NCBI RefSeq assembly: GCF_907163125.1
Contig: NZ_OU015319.1
Location: forward strand, 868,001-932,000
DNA: 64,000 nucleotides
Direction of reading: 5' to 3'
DNA from: Cloacibacterium caeni
GTDB lineage: Bacteria > Bacteroidota > Bacteroidia > Flavobacteriales > Weeksellaceae
Made by a program: the position numbers and the translations under genes. Numbering within the stretch: the first letter of the stretch is position 1; each line of letters begins with the position of its first letter. Below are positions 1-7,869 of the stretch, piece after piece. The notes below the pieces were generated by a model. The model was given only the letters and a program-made list of their open reading frames with translations, was not told the DNA's origin and did not search any database.

Positions 1-431
1 CTGCAGTTGGTGCAAGTTACGGTGGTTACAGCGTCTTCATGTTGGCTGGAGTTCATGAAAATAGATTCAAAACGTTTATTGCTCATGACGGATTGTTTGA
101 TATGAAATCTTGGTACGGAACTACCGAAGAATTATGGTTTGCCAATTGGGATTTAGGTTCGCCTTGGGAAAAACCTTTACCAAAAGCGTATACAGATTTT
201 AACCCAATCAATTTTGTAGACCAATGGAATAAACCAATTATGGTGATTCAAGGAGGACTGGATTTCCGAGTAGGTTATGAACAAGGTCAGGAAGCTTTTC
301 AAGCTGCTAAAATGAAAGGTCTTAAAACCAAATTCCTTTATTTCCCTAATGAAAACCACTGGGTTTTACACCCTCAAAATGGTTTAGTTTGGCAAAGAGA
401 ATTTTTCGATTGGTTGAAAGAAACTTTGTAG
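1..431 (+). CDS. S9-family (prolyl oligopeptidase type) serine peptidase, C-terminal end only
   Basis: The reading frame is open from the window edge (first full codon at 3), so the N-terminal propeller and the start lie outside. The visible piece is the end of an alpha/beta-hydrolase peptidase domain: the nucleophile elbow GASYGGY at the edge, the acid in GGLDFRV and the histidine in NENHW give the complete Ser-Asp-His triad in the right order and spacing. S9 enzymes of this kind cleave short peptides, often in the periplasm of Bacteroidota. The family assignment is firm; the subfamily (dipeptidyl or acylaminoacyl peptidase) cannot be decided from this fragment. Confidence 0.88.
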   Translation, partial: AVGASYGGYSVFMLAGVHENRFKTFIAHDGLFDMKSWYGTTEELWFANWDLGSPWEKPLPKAYTDFNPINFVDQWNKPIMVIQGGLDFRVGYEQGQEAFQAAKMKGLKTKFLYFPNENHWVLHPQNGLVWQREFFDWLKETL

Positions 432-463
432 AAATCAGAAATAGATTTTTATTTTATCAATAG

Positions 464-490
464 AAACGGGCTTTAGCCCGTTTTTTCTTT
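464..490 (+). terminator. Rho-independent terminator
   Basis: An 8-9 bp stem (AAACGGGCT / AGCCCGTTT) is followed directly by a T-rich tract, 33 nt after the stop codon of the S9 peptidase. Confidence 0.85.
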
Positions 491-532
491 TTTTGTATAT
501 TTGATTTGGCTTTAGCCGAAACTTATTTTAAA

Positions 533-1024
533 ATGCAAAAAATTTCTTCATTTCCTCCAATCATTAATTATGAGTCAAAGATTCTGATTTTAGGCTCTAT
601 TCCAGGAATTAAATCTTTGGAAATGAAGCAATATTACGCACATCCTCAAAATAAATTCTGGAAAATTATTTGTGAAATTTTTAATGAAGAATTTACAACA
701 GATTATACTGAAAGAATTAAAATTTTAGAAAAATATCACGTCGCACTTTGGGACGTAATAGACACTTGCGAAAGAAAAGGAAGCCTAGATTCTGAAATCC
801 GAAATGAAGAGGCTAATAAAATAGGAGAGTTGCTGCATAATTATCCTAACATAAAAGCTATTTTCTGCAACGGACAAAAATCTTATAAAAATTTGCAAAA
901 AATTCCACCGAAAGATTTTCATCTGCCAATTATTGTTTTGCCTTCTACAAGTCCTGCTCATGCAAGTTTGAAGTATGAAGAAAAATTATTATCTTGGCAG
1001 AAAATTAAAAACTATTTACCATGA
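533..1024 (+). CDS. DNA-deoxyinosine (hypoxanthine) glycosylase of the uracil-DNA glycosylase superfamily
   Basis: Predicted to excise deaminated purines or uracil from DNA at the start of base excision repair. The first motif LGSIPG with a nearby YAHPQNKFW segment and the late motif STSPAH fit the family-6 (HDG) branch of the UDG superfamily, in which the asparagine of the PQN segment region is thought to be important. I start at ATG 533; the frame is open to TTG 506, but that extension is not conserved-looking and lies just after the terminator. The stop overlaps the next start as ATGA, suggesting translational coupling. Length (163 aa) is normal for the family. Confidence 0.78.
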   Translation: MQKISSFPPIINYESKILILGSIPGIKSLEMKQYYAHPQNKFWKIICEIFNEEFTTDYTERIKILEKYHVALWDVIDTCERKGSLDSEIRNEEANKIGELLHNYPNIKAIFCNGQKSYKNLQKIPPKDFHLPIIVLPSTSPAHASLKYEEKLLSWQKIKNYLP

Positions 1025-1680
1025 AAAAACTATTTATTTCTTTCGTTTTACTATTTCCATTATTTGTTTTTTCTCAAGAATATCTGTTTGATTATATGTT
1101 AAAATCTACTGTAAAGAGAGAAAATCCTGATTATAATTATCAAAGCTATGACATGGTAAACTCCAAAAACCATAATTTATATATGGAAGTTGGTAGAAAT
1201 AATATTAATCATAATTACTATTCAATCCTTGTTGATAATGATAAAAAAATTGTAAGCAGATTTAATCTTACAGATGTTAACAAAAATCCCATTGACTTTA
1301 TATATGAGAGAGGTTTTGAGATATTAAATGATTATAAGGTTTATTATAATTTTTTTAATTTAAAAATTGAAAACGTTGGAGAATTAAAATATAAAATTAC
1401 TCCCGAAAAAATATTGAAGCCAGCAAATCAGATTTTTGAGATGGAAGTGCAATTAGAAAAATTTGAAGATGACTTAATTATTATAAATTTTGAGCCTCTT
1501 TCACATGAACAAGAACTTCAAATAGAGACGCTTATAAAAGATAAATTAAAGTCAGAAAATCAGATTGGAAATTTTTATATAAAGGAAATAAAGATTAAAT
1601 ATTTTAAAAAATCAACTATGATTAAAAATGTTATTCCACAAAAGGTAGATGTGATTTTGGACTTAAGTAAAGTTAAATAA
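1021..1680 (+). CDS. Secreted protein of unknown function
   Basis: 219 aa with a clear Sec signal peptide (MKKLF..FVLLFPLFVFSQ, cleavage near residue 18 after FSQ). No lipobox. The mature part is rich in Asn, Lys, Ile and Tyr and has no motif I recognise. It is coupled to the upstream glycosylase by a 4-nt overlap, but nothing suggests a shared function. Probably periplasmic or outer-membrane associated. Confidence 0.7.
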   Translation: MKKLFISFVLLFPLFVFSQEYLFDYMLKSTVKRENPDYNYQSYDMVNSKNHNLYMEVGRNNINHNYYSILVDNDKKIVSRFNLTDVNKNPIDFIYERGFEILNDYKVYYNFFNLKIENVGELKYKITPEKILKPANQIFEMEVQLEKFEDDLIIINFEPLSHEQELQIETLIKDKLKSENQIGNFYIKEIKIKYFKKSTMIKNVIPQKVDVILDLSKVK

Positions 1681-1710
1681 TGTCAATTAAAAATAAATAT
1701 CCCAAAACAC

Positions 1711-1742
1711 TTGACAACCCCTGTTTTCATATCGTATATTTG
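1711..1742 (+). promoter_or_regulatory. Bacteroidota-type promoter for queA
   Basis: TTG at 1711-1713 and TATATTTG at 1735-1742 match the -33 TTG and -7 TAnnTTTG elements with a 21-nt spacer. The queA start codon follows 36 nt downstream. Confidence 0.7.
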
Positions 1743-1778
1743 CAGGCTTAAAAAATTTAAATAAAATCCGTAAATTTT

Positions 1779-2828
1779 ATGAAAACATCTGATTTCAATT
1801 TTCACTTGCCAGAACATTTATTGGCTGAACACCCTTCAGAACACAGAGACGAAGCAAGATTAATGGTTCTTGACAGAAAGACACAAACCATTGAACATAA
1901 ACTATTTAAAGACGTTATCGATTATTTTAACGAAGACGATTTATTTATCTTTAACAATACCAAAGTTTTCCCAGCTAGACTATACGGAAATAAAGAAAAA
2001 ACTGGTGCTAAAATCGAAGTTTTCTTATTAAGAGAACTGGATAAAGAAACCAGAGTTTGGGACGTATTAGTAGATCCAGCTCGTAAAATTAGAATTGGGA
2101 ACAAACTTTTCTTTACAGAAGATGAATCTTTGGTTGCAGAAGTTATTGATAATACTACTTCTAGAGGCAGAACGCTAAGATTTTTATTTGACGGTTCTTA
2201 CGAAGAATTTCGTGCTAAATTAAAAGAATTGGGAGAAACTCCACTTCCTAAATACATCAAAAGAGAAGTAGAACCAGAAGATGCAGAACGTTACCAAACG
2301 ATTTATGCTAAAATAGAAGGTGCAGTAGCTGCTCCAACTGCAGGTTTACACTTTTCTAAGCACTTAATGAAGCGTCTAGAAATCAAAGGAATTAACTTTG
2401 CAGAAGTTACACTTCACGTGGGTTTAGGAACATTTAACCCAATCGAAGTAGAGGATCTTTCTAAGCACAAAATGGAGTGTGAAGAAGCAATTATCGACGA
2501 AAAAACTGCTGATATTATCAACAAAGCAGCTGATGAAAATAGAAGAATTTGTGCTGTAGGAACTACTACAATGAGAGCATTAGAAACTTCTGTTTCTTCT
2601 AACAAAAAGATTTCTGCTTACCAAGGTTGGACCAATAAATTCATTTATCCACCTTATGATTTTGGGGTAGCAAACGCTATGATTACCAATTTCCACACGC
2701 CAAAATCTACATTAATTATGATGATTGCAGCTTTTGCAGGAACAGATTTTATCATGCACGCTTATGAAGAAGCCGTGAAAAATGAATATAAATTCTATTC
2801 TTACGGAGACGCAATGTTGATTCTATAG
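1779..2828 (+). CDS. queA: S-adenosylmethionine:tRNA ribosyltransferase-isomerase
   Basis: Transfers and isomerises the ribosyl group of SAM onto 7-aminomethyl-deazaguanine in tRNA, giving epoxyqueuosine at the wobble position. The 349 aa match the family in length and end to end: N-terminal [14 protein letters not shown], the [11 protein letters not shown] segment, [13 protein letters not shown] and the LHVGLGTF stretch are all characteristic. It has its own promoter and is followed by an AT-rich repeat before rlmN, another RNA-modifying enzyme. Confidence 0.95.
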   Translation: MKTSDFNFHLPEHLLAEHPSEHRDEARLMVLDRKTQTIEHKLFKDVIDYFNEDDLFIFNNTKVFPARLYGNKEKTGAKIEVFLLRELDKETRVWDVLVDPARKIRIGNKLFFTEDESLVAEVIDNTTSRGRTLRFLFDGSYEEFRAKLKELGETPLPKYIKREVEPEDAERYQTIYAKIEGAVAAPTAGLHFSKHLMKRLEIKGINFAEVTLHVGLGTFNPIEVEDLSKHKMECEEAIIDEKTADIINKAADENRRICAVGTTTMRALETSVSSNKKISAYQGWTNKFIYPPYDFGVANAMITNFHTPKSTLIMMIAAFAGTDFIMHAYEEAVKNEYKFYSYGDAMLIL

Positions 2829-2830
2829 AA

Positions 2831-2917
2831 ATTATAAATTATAGATTTTAAATTTTAGATTAATTATGTAGTCCGCTATATTTTTAATCTAAAATTTATC
2901 ATTTAAAATCTAAAATT
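2831..2917. repeat. AT-rich word-like repeat between queA and rlmN
   Basis: Variants of AATCTAAAATTTA and its complement fill the whole gap, forming an imperfect inverted repeat around the short sequence TAGTCCGCTATA. Similar wording occurs before the starts at 50221 and 54149. The central part resembles a piece of the dispersed element found at 39006-39020. Confidence 0.55.
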
Positions 2918-2920
2918 ATT

Positions 2921-3958
2921 TTGAAAGACATCAGAACATTAAGTTTAGAACAACTCAAAGAATATTTTGTCACTCTTGGCGAAAAACCTTTTCGTGCGAA
3001 ACAGGTTTATGATTGGTTATGGTCTAAAAATCTTCATTCCATAGATGAAATGACCAACCTTTCTAAAGAGTTGAGAGAAAAAATTTCTCAAGAATTCACC
3101 ATTAATCCTATTTCTGTAGATTTATTACAAAAATCTAAAGATGGAACCATCAAAAATGGAGTAAAACTTCATGATGGACTTTTGGTAGAATCTGTTCTCA
3201 TTCCTACAGAATCCAGAACTACCGCTTGTGTTTCTTCACAGGTAGGTTGTAGTTTAAACTGTGAATTTTGTGCAACGGCAAAACTCAAAAGGATGAGAAA
3301 TCTAGAAGTTGCCGAAATTGTAGACCAAGTTGCCCTGATTGATAAACAGAGCAAACTATATTTTGATAGACCTTTGTCAAACATCGTTTTTATGGGAATG
3401 GGAGAGCCTATGATGAACTATAAAAACGTAGTAGATGCCATCAGAAAAATCACTCAAGAAGACGGTTTGGGAATGTCAGCACGAAGAATTACCGTTTCTA
3501 CTTCTGGAATTCCGAAAATGATGAAAATGCTTGCTGATGAAAATCTAAAGGTCAAATTAGCACTTTCTCTTCACTCTGCAATAGAGCATAAAAGAAATGA
3601 AATTATGCCTTTTTCCACAAAATTTCCGTTAACAGAAATTATGGAAGCGATGCAATATTGGTATGATAAAACTGGAAGTAGAATCACCTTTGAATATTGT
3701 GTTTGGAAAGGAATTAATGATGGTGACGAAGATATAAAAGCTTTGATTAAATATTGTAAACAAGTTCCTTGTAAAGTGAATTTGATTCAATATAATCCTA
3801 TTGGCGAAGGGAAATTTGACCATAGAAGTGTAGAAGCCGAAGAAAAATATGTTCGTGAATTAGAAAAAGCGGGAATTACAGCTTTGGTGAGAAGAAGTAG
3901 AGGTGGAGATATAGATGCAGCTTGTGGACAATTGGCCAACAAAAATTCTGGAGAATAA
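2921..3958 (+). CDS. rlmN: Dual-specificity 23S rRNA A2503 / tRNA A37 C2-methyltransferase (radical SAM)
   Basis: Methylates C2 of A2503 in 23S rRNA and A37 in some tRNAs by radical SAM chemistry. The iron-sulfur motif CSLNCEFC is at about residues 110-117, followed by the conserved MGMGEPMMNY segment and SLHS; the C-terminal cysteine in ACGQLA corresponds to the methyl-carrying cysteine. Length (345 aa) is typical. The start is TTG 2921; no ATG is available before the conserved LSLEQLKEYF segment. The next gene starts 5 nt after the stop. Confidence 0.95.
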   Translation: MKDIRTLSLEQLKEYFVTLGEKPFRAKQVYDWLWSKNLHSIDEMTNLSKELREKISQEFTINPISVDLLQKSKDGTIKNGVKLHDGLLVESVLIPTESRTTACVSSQVGCSLNCEFCATAKLKRMRNLEVAEIVDQVALIDKQSKLYFDRPLSNIVFMGMGEPMMNYKNVVDAIRKITQEDGLGMSARRITVSTSGIPKMMKMLADENLKVKLALSLHSAIEHKRNEIMPFSTKFPLTEIMEAMQYWYDKTGSRITFEYCVWKGINDGDEDIKALIKYCKQVPCKVNLIQYNPIGEGKFDHRSVEAEEKYVRELEKAGITALVRRSRGGDIDAACGQLANKNSGE

Positions 3959-3963
3959 ACTCT

Positions 3964-4821
3964 ATGAAAAAATTCATTCTTGTTTTTCTATTTTTTAGTT
4001 TTCTTTTTTCTTTTTCTCAAAAAACAGAAAAGTTAGCTCTTAGGAAATACAAAATTGCCACGTTATCAGATTCTTTGAAAGAAACATCTGGTCTTACTTT
4101 TCTTAAAGATAAACTCTATACTTTAAACGATGGCGGAAATACCAATGAAATTTTTGAAATTGATAAAATTTCTGGTAAAATTTTATCAAAACTGAAAATT
4201 AATTTTCCGAATAAAGATTGGGAAGCTATGACCAGTGATGGTGAAAATTTTTATATAGGAGATTTTGGCAATAATGCAGGAAATCGAAAAGATTTAGCTA
4301 TTTATAAAACTGATTTTCAGGGAAATTATTCTAAAAATTCCTTTAATTATTCTGCACAAGACGATTTTTCTACGCGATATCTTTCTCATAATTTTGATGC
4401 AGAAGCCATGATTTTCCTTAATGAAAAAGTTCATGTTTTTTCTAAAGAATGGAGTTTTAAAAATATTTCTCATTATACTATTGACTTACAAAATTCAGAA
4501 AATCAATCACTTGTAAGTTTGGAATCTTTTCATGCAGGATTTGTCATTACAGATGCTGCTTATTTTGAAGGAAAACTTTATGTGGTAGGTTATACTAGAA
4601 AAGCGAAAGTGTATATGATGATTTTTGAGGAAAATTCTGAAGGATTATTTTTCTCTAAACCATTGAAAAAGTATAAGTTAGGTTCTTTTCTTTCAATAGG
4701 TCAAGTAGAAGGAATTGCAGTGAATAAAGAGGGGATTTACATTTCAAATGAAGATTTTTCTAAGTTTATTTTCAGTGTAAAACAACGTTTGTATTTTATT
4801 TCATTCGAAAAGTTAAAATAA
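3964..4821 (+). CDS. Secreted beta-propeller-like protein of unknown function
   Basis: 285 aa from ATG 3964 with a signal peptide (MKKFILVFLFFSFLFSFSQ). The mature protein has repeating segments such as KLYTLNDGG, WEAMTSDGENFYIGDFGNN and KLYVVGYTRK, which look like blades of an NHL/SdiA-regulated type propeller seen in many Bacteroidota secreted proteins. The open frame extends to 3922 inside rlmN, but the signal peptide fixes the start at 3964, giving a 5-nt gap to rlmN. No catalytic residues are evident. Confidence 0.68.
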   Translation: MKKFILVFLFFSFLFSFSQKTEKLALRKYKIATLSDSLKETSGLTFLKDKLYTLNDGGNTNEIFEIDKISGKILSKLKINFPNKDWEAMTSDGENFYIGDFGNNAGNRKDLAIYKTDFQGNYSKNSFNYSAQDDFSTRYLSHNFDAEAMIFLNEKVHVFSKEWSFKNISHYTIDLQNSENQSLVSLESFHAGFVITDAAYFEGKLYVVGYTRKAKVYMMIFEENSEGLFFSKPLKKYKLGSFLSIGQVEGIAVNKEGIYISNEDFSKFIFSVKQRLYFISFEKLK

Positions 4822-4918
4822 TTTTTTTATTGCATTCAACGGATTATGTAAGTATAGTTTTAATTAATTATATTTGTATGATTTTATAATTATTGTCAAT
4901 AATCATTCAATTTATAGC

Positions 4919-5896
4919 GTGTCAAACATCGTAGAAGAAATCAAGAAACCGATTAACGAAGAAATGAAACTTTTTGAACAAAAGTTTTATGAATCTATGC
5001 AAAGTAGAGTTCCTTTGCTTGATAAAGTTACTCGTTTTATTGTAACCACCAAAGGAAAGCAAATGCGACCTATGTTTGTATTTCTTACCGCTCAATTGGT
5101 AGGAAATGTAAACGAAAAGACGTTTCGAGGCGCTTCTATGATTGAGTTGATTCACACCGCTACTTTGGTTCATGATGACGTAGTAGACGAAAGTTTTAAA
5201 CGTCGTAATTTCTTTTCTATCAATGCTTTATGGAAAAATAAAATCGCAGTTTTAGTAGGTGATTATTTGCTTTCTAAATCAGTTTTACTTTCTACTGATA
5301 ATAAAGATTTTGATTTATTGGCTGTTATTTCTAGAACCATCAGAGAAATGTCTGAAGGTGAGTTGCTTCAATTAGAAAAAGCTAGAAAATTAGATATTAC
5401 TGAAGACGTTTATTATGAAATTATTCGTCAAAAAACGGCTACACTTATTGCTGCTTGTTGCGAAGTAGGTGTTTTGTCTAATGGCGCTGATGAAGTTTTA
5501 GCCAAAAAAATGCAAGATTTCGGGACTTATACAGGAATGGCATTCCAAATCAAAGACGATTTGTTTGATTATCTTTCTAAAAATATTATTGGAAAACCAG
5601 TTGGAATTGACATTAAAGAACAAAAGATGACTTTGCCGCTTATTCATACTCTGAAAACGGCGAATGAAGCGGATAGAAAGTACTATTTCAATACTATTAA
5701 AAGGTATAATAACGATCAAAAACGCGTAAAAGAGCTGATAGAATTTGTGAAAAATTCTGGAGGACTGGATTACGCAATTGGTGTGATGAAAGATTTTCAG
5801 CAAAAAGCAAAAAATATTCTTGCAGAATTCCCTGATTCTGACGCGAAACATTCTCTTAATTTGATGCTTGATTACGTTATAGAGAGGAAGTTTTAA
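4919..5896 (+). CDS. Polyprenyl (octaprenyl-type) diphosphate synthase
   Basis: Condenses isopentenyl diphosphate units onto an allylic primer to make the long prenyl tail of menaquinone. Both aspartate-rich motifs are present, DDVVD followed by RR (about residue 85) and DDLFD (about residue 205), as well as GKPVGIDIKEQKMTLPL. I choose GTG 4919: the longer frame starting at 4874 would begin inside a good -7 box (TATATTTG, 4869-4876). Chain length of the product is inferred from family resemblance only. The last 20 bases overlap the convergent regulator gene. Confidence 0.88.
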   Translation: MSNIVEEIKKPINEEMKLFEQKFYESMQSRVPLLDKVTRFIVTTKGKQMRPMFVFLTAQLVGNVNEKTFRGASMIELIHTATLVHDDVVDESFKRRNFFSINALWKNKIAVLVGDYLLSKSVLLSTDNKDFDLLAVISRTIREMSEGELLQLEKARKLDITEDVYYEIIRQKTATLIAACCEVGVLSNGADEVLAKKMQDFGTYTGMAFQIKDDLFDYLSKNIIGKPVGIDIKEQKMTLPLIHTLKTANEADRKYYFNTIKRYNNDQKRVKELIEFVKNSGGLDYAIGVMKDFQQKAKNILAEFPDSDAKHSLNLMLDYVIERKF

Positions 5897-7601
5897 TATT
5901 TTCCTTCATCATTTTAATGAAGTAAGAAGGTTTAATTTCAAATTTTCTCTGGAAATTATCTGAAAATGCTTCTGCATTCGTAAATCCTGCAATATTTGCC
6001 AATTCTTTAATTTCTTTTTCTAAAAATTGATGCTCTGTTTTGAGCAATTCTACAATATATTCTAATCTTAAGTCATTGAGGTAATTACTGAAATTTTTCC
6101 CTTTAGAAGCATTAATAATTTTGGAAAGATAAGTAGGATTGGTTCCCAATTTTTCGCAGAGTAATTTTTGAGTGATTTTAGAATCTAGAAATTGTTGTTC
6201 TTTTTCGAAAATTTCTAATTCTTCTAGAATATTTGTGATGGTTGATTCACTAATTCCCGCAATTTTTGGAATTACAGTTTTATCCTCTTCAACAATAGTA
6301 ACTGGGATTTTCTTTATTTCTGTATTTTTTGAAATGATTTGCTCAAAACGTTCTTTATATTTCCTTTGCATTTGGAAATATTTATAAGTAGAAAAAGAAA
6401 TCAGTACGATACTGATAATGATTACAAAAAGCGTGAGGTATTGATGAACTTTTAAGTTGGTTTCAATACTGTTTTTCTCGTCAATCAATTTTTTTGTATC
6501 ATATTCTTTATGAATTTTGGCAAAAAGATATTTGTAGTTCTTTTCGTAGGATTTATCTAGAGACATTAATTTATTAATGTATTCGAGTTGTTTATCTGTG
6601 TTATTTTTAGAAGCGTAGTATTCTATAAGTAATTCGTAGGCAGGTCTGAACTGAGGGTCTTGATTTTTGTCTTTGTAATATTCTTTGTCTAATTTTTCAA
6701 AATATTTTACAGCTTCTTTTTTGTTTCCTAATTTCCAATAAGACATTCCTATGTAGAAAATTTCTGTATAGTGAGGCCAACTATCTTGGTATAAAGTTTG
6801 AGCCTTCTTCAATTTTTCTATAGCCAAAAAATAATTTTTGAGAAAATAAGCATTGGTTCCTTCGCAAGAAATAAAATATGCATAATAAAAATTAGAATTG
6901 TTTTCTTTAATATATTGAAAAGCTTTTTTTAATAATATTTTATTATCAGAAAATTGATTTAATTTTGAGTTGATGTCAATCAAACTGATTAAAGAGTACA
7001 TAAACATCATTTCATAATTTTTCCCGTAGGTCTGCGATTTATCAAGATTTACAGAAAAGAAATTTACACATTTTTCATATTCCTTTTTGGCATCAGATAA
7101 TCGACCTAAATACAAATAATTTTGAGCAATAGAATAAATTGTTTGATATTTTAAATAATTATCATTTGTTTTTTCTGCAATTCTGTTAGCAAGCATTAGA
7201 TAATTAGAAGCAACATCGTGTTGGTTTTTTGCAATAAGTAGAGTAGATTTATTAATGTATGCTTCTGCGAGTATAGAATTATCATTTATTTTTTTAGCAA
7301 CTAATATAGCACTATCAGAATACTTGACTTTATATTTTTCAGAAGGATTTTGACTGGCATATCTGTAGGCATAAACTAATGCTTTTAAATTATTTTCTTT
7401 CTTGGATTTTTTGATATAAAATTGGATTAATGGCGATGCATTAGCATTGTTATAAACTAAACTATCAATTTTATGTTCTAATTCTAAAAATGATAAATCT
7501 TCTAATTTTTTTTCTTGAGCATTTATTGAGATTTGGGAAAAAAACAGAACTGCAAAAAATAAGTTTTTGATTATTAGATAGTTATTGATTTTTGTTTTCA
7601 C
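5877..7601 (-). CDS. Membrane-anchored TPR regulator with AraC-type HTH (paralog 1)
   Basis: 574 aa. Order: signal/anchor region (residues about 8-28), about 340 residues of helical TPR-like repeats (for example YFEKLDKEYYKDK), one transmembrane helix at about 387-408, a charged linker, and a C-terminal AraC/XylS double helix-turn-helix (about 470-570, with LCEKLGTNPTYLSKIIN and FSDNFQRKFEIKPSYF). The expected topology is periplasmic TPR sensor and cytoplasmic DNA-binding domain, so it should sense an extracytoplasmic ligand and act on transcription directly. The start is GTG at 7601. Its 3' end overlaps the polyprenyl synthase by 20 bp, tail to tail. The next paralog upstream is clearly related over its whole length. 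Confidence 0.8.
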   Translation of the reverse strand: MKTKINNYLIIKNLFFAVLFFSQISINAQEKKLEDLSFLELEHKIDSLVYNNANASPLIQFYIKKSKKENNLKALVYAYRYASQNPSEKYKVKYSDSAILVAKKINDNSILAEAYINKSTLLIAKNQHDVASNYLMLANRIAEKTNDNYLKYQTIYSIAQNYLYLGRLSDAKKEYEKCVNFFSVNLDKSQTYGKNYEMMFMYSLISLIDINSKLNQFSDNKILLKKAFQYIKENNSNFYYAYFISCEGTNAYFLKNYFLAIEKLKKAQTLYQDSWPHYTEIFYIGMSYWKLGNKKEAVKYFEKLDKEYYKDKNQDPQFRPAYELLIEYYASKNNTDKQLEYINKLMSLDKSYEKNYKYLFAKIHKEYDTKKLIDEKNSIETNLKVHQYLTLFVIIISIVLISFSTYKYFQMQRKYKERFEQIISKNTEIKKIPVTIVEEDKTVIPKIAGISESTITNILEELEIFEKEQQFLDSKITQKLLCEKLGTNPTYLSKIINASKGKNFSNYLNDLRLEYIVELLKTEHQFLEKEIKELANIAGFTNAEAFSDNFQRKFEIKPSYFIKMMKENIKTSSL

Positions 7602-7739
7602 TTTTCACTTTTCTACAATGATAAAACAAAAAAATGGAATAAGAAATATGATATTTTTTCAAAAAATCCCGGTTGATTTTTATGAATTCCGAGTTCACTT
7701 TTTAGTAAAGGAATAATGGAAAGTGTAGTTTTGCTTCAT

Positions 7740-7858
7740 CTTATAAAACACAATAAAAAGAGGTAAGATTTAATGACCAAAAAAAAACATTACTATTCCG
7801 AATAGTAAAGTATTTCTTCAAAGGGGGACTTCAACATGAAAATGTTGAAGTTTTTTTA
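7740..7858 (+). ncRNA. Candidate small transcript between the two TPR-AraC genes
   Basis: A -7-like box TAGTTTTG lies at 7726-7733 and a strong plus-strand terminator at 7828-7857, although both flanking genes are on the minus strand. The 120 nt between contain a 10-codon frame (7773-7805, ATG to TAG) and a perfect 9-bp palindrome (7790-7808) that could be a hairpin or an operator. No -33 TTG is at the right distance. Whether the product is an RNA or a micro-peptide cannot be told. Confidence 0.4.
7828..7857 (+). terminator. Rho-independent terminator on the plus strand
   Basis: ACTTCAACAT / ATGTTGAAGT form a perfect 10-bp stem with a GAAA loop followed by T7. Read from the minus strand there is no T-run, so it does not serve the flanking regulator genes. 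Confidence 0.8.
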
Positions 7859-7869
7859 TTTAGATGTTT

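Noticed and set aside
506-532. TTG-started N-terminal extension of the DNA glycosylase
   Set aside because: Lies close behind the terminator and the extension has no family resemblance; ATG 533 gives the usual length.
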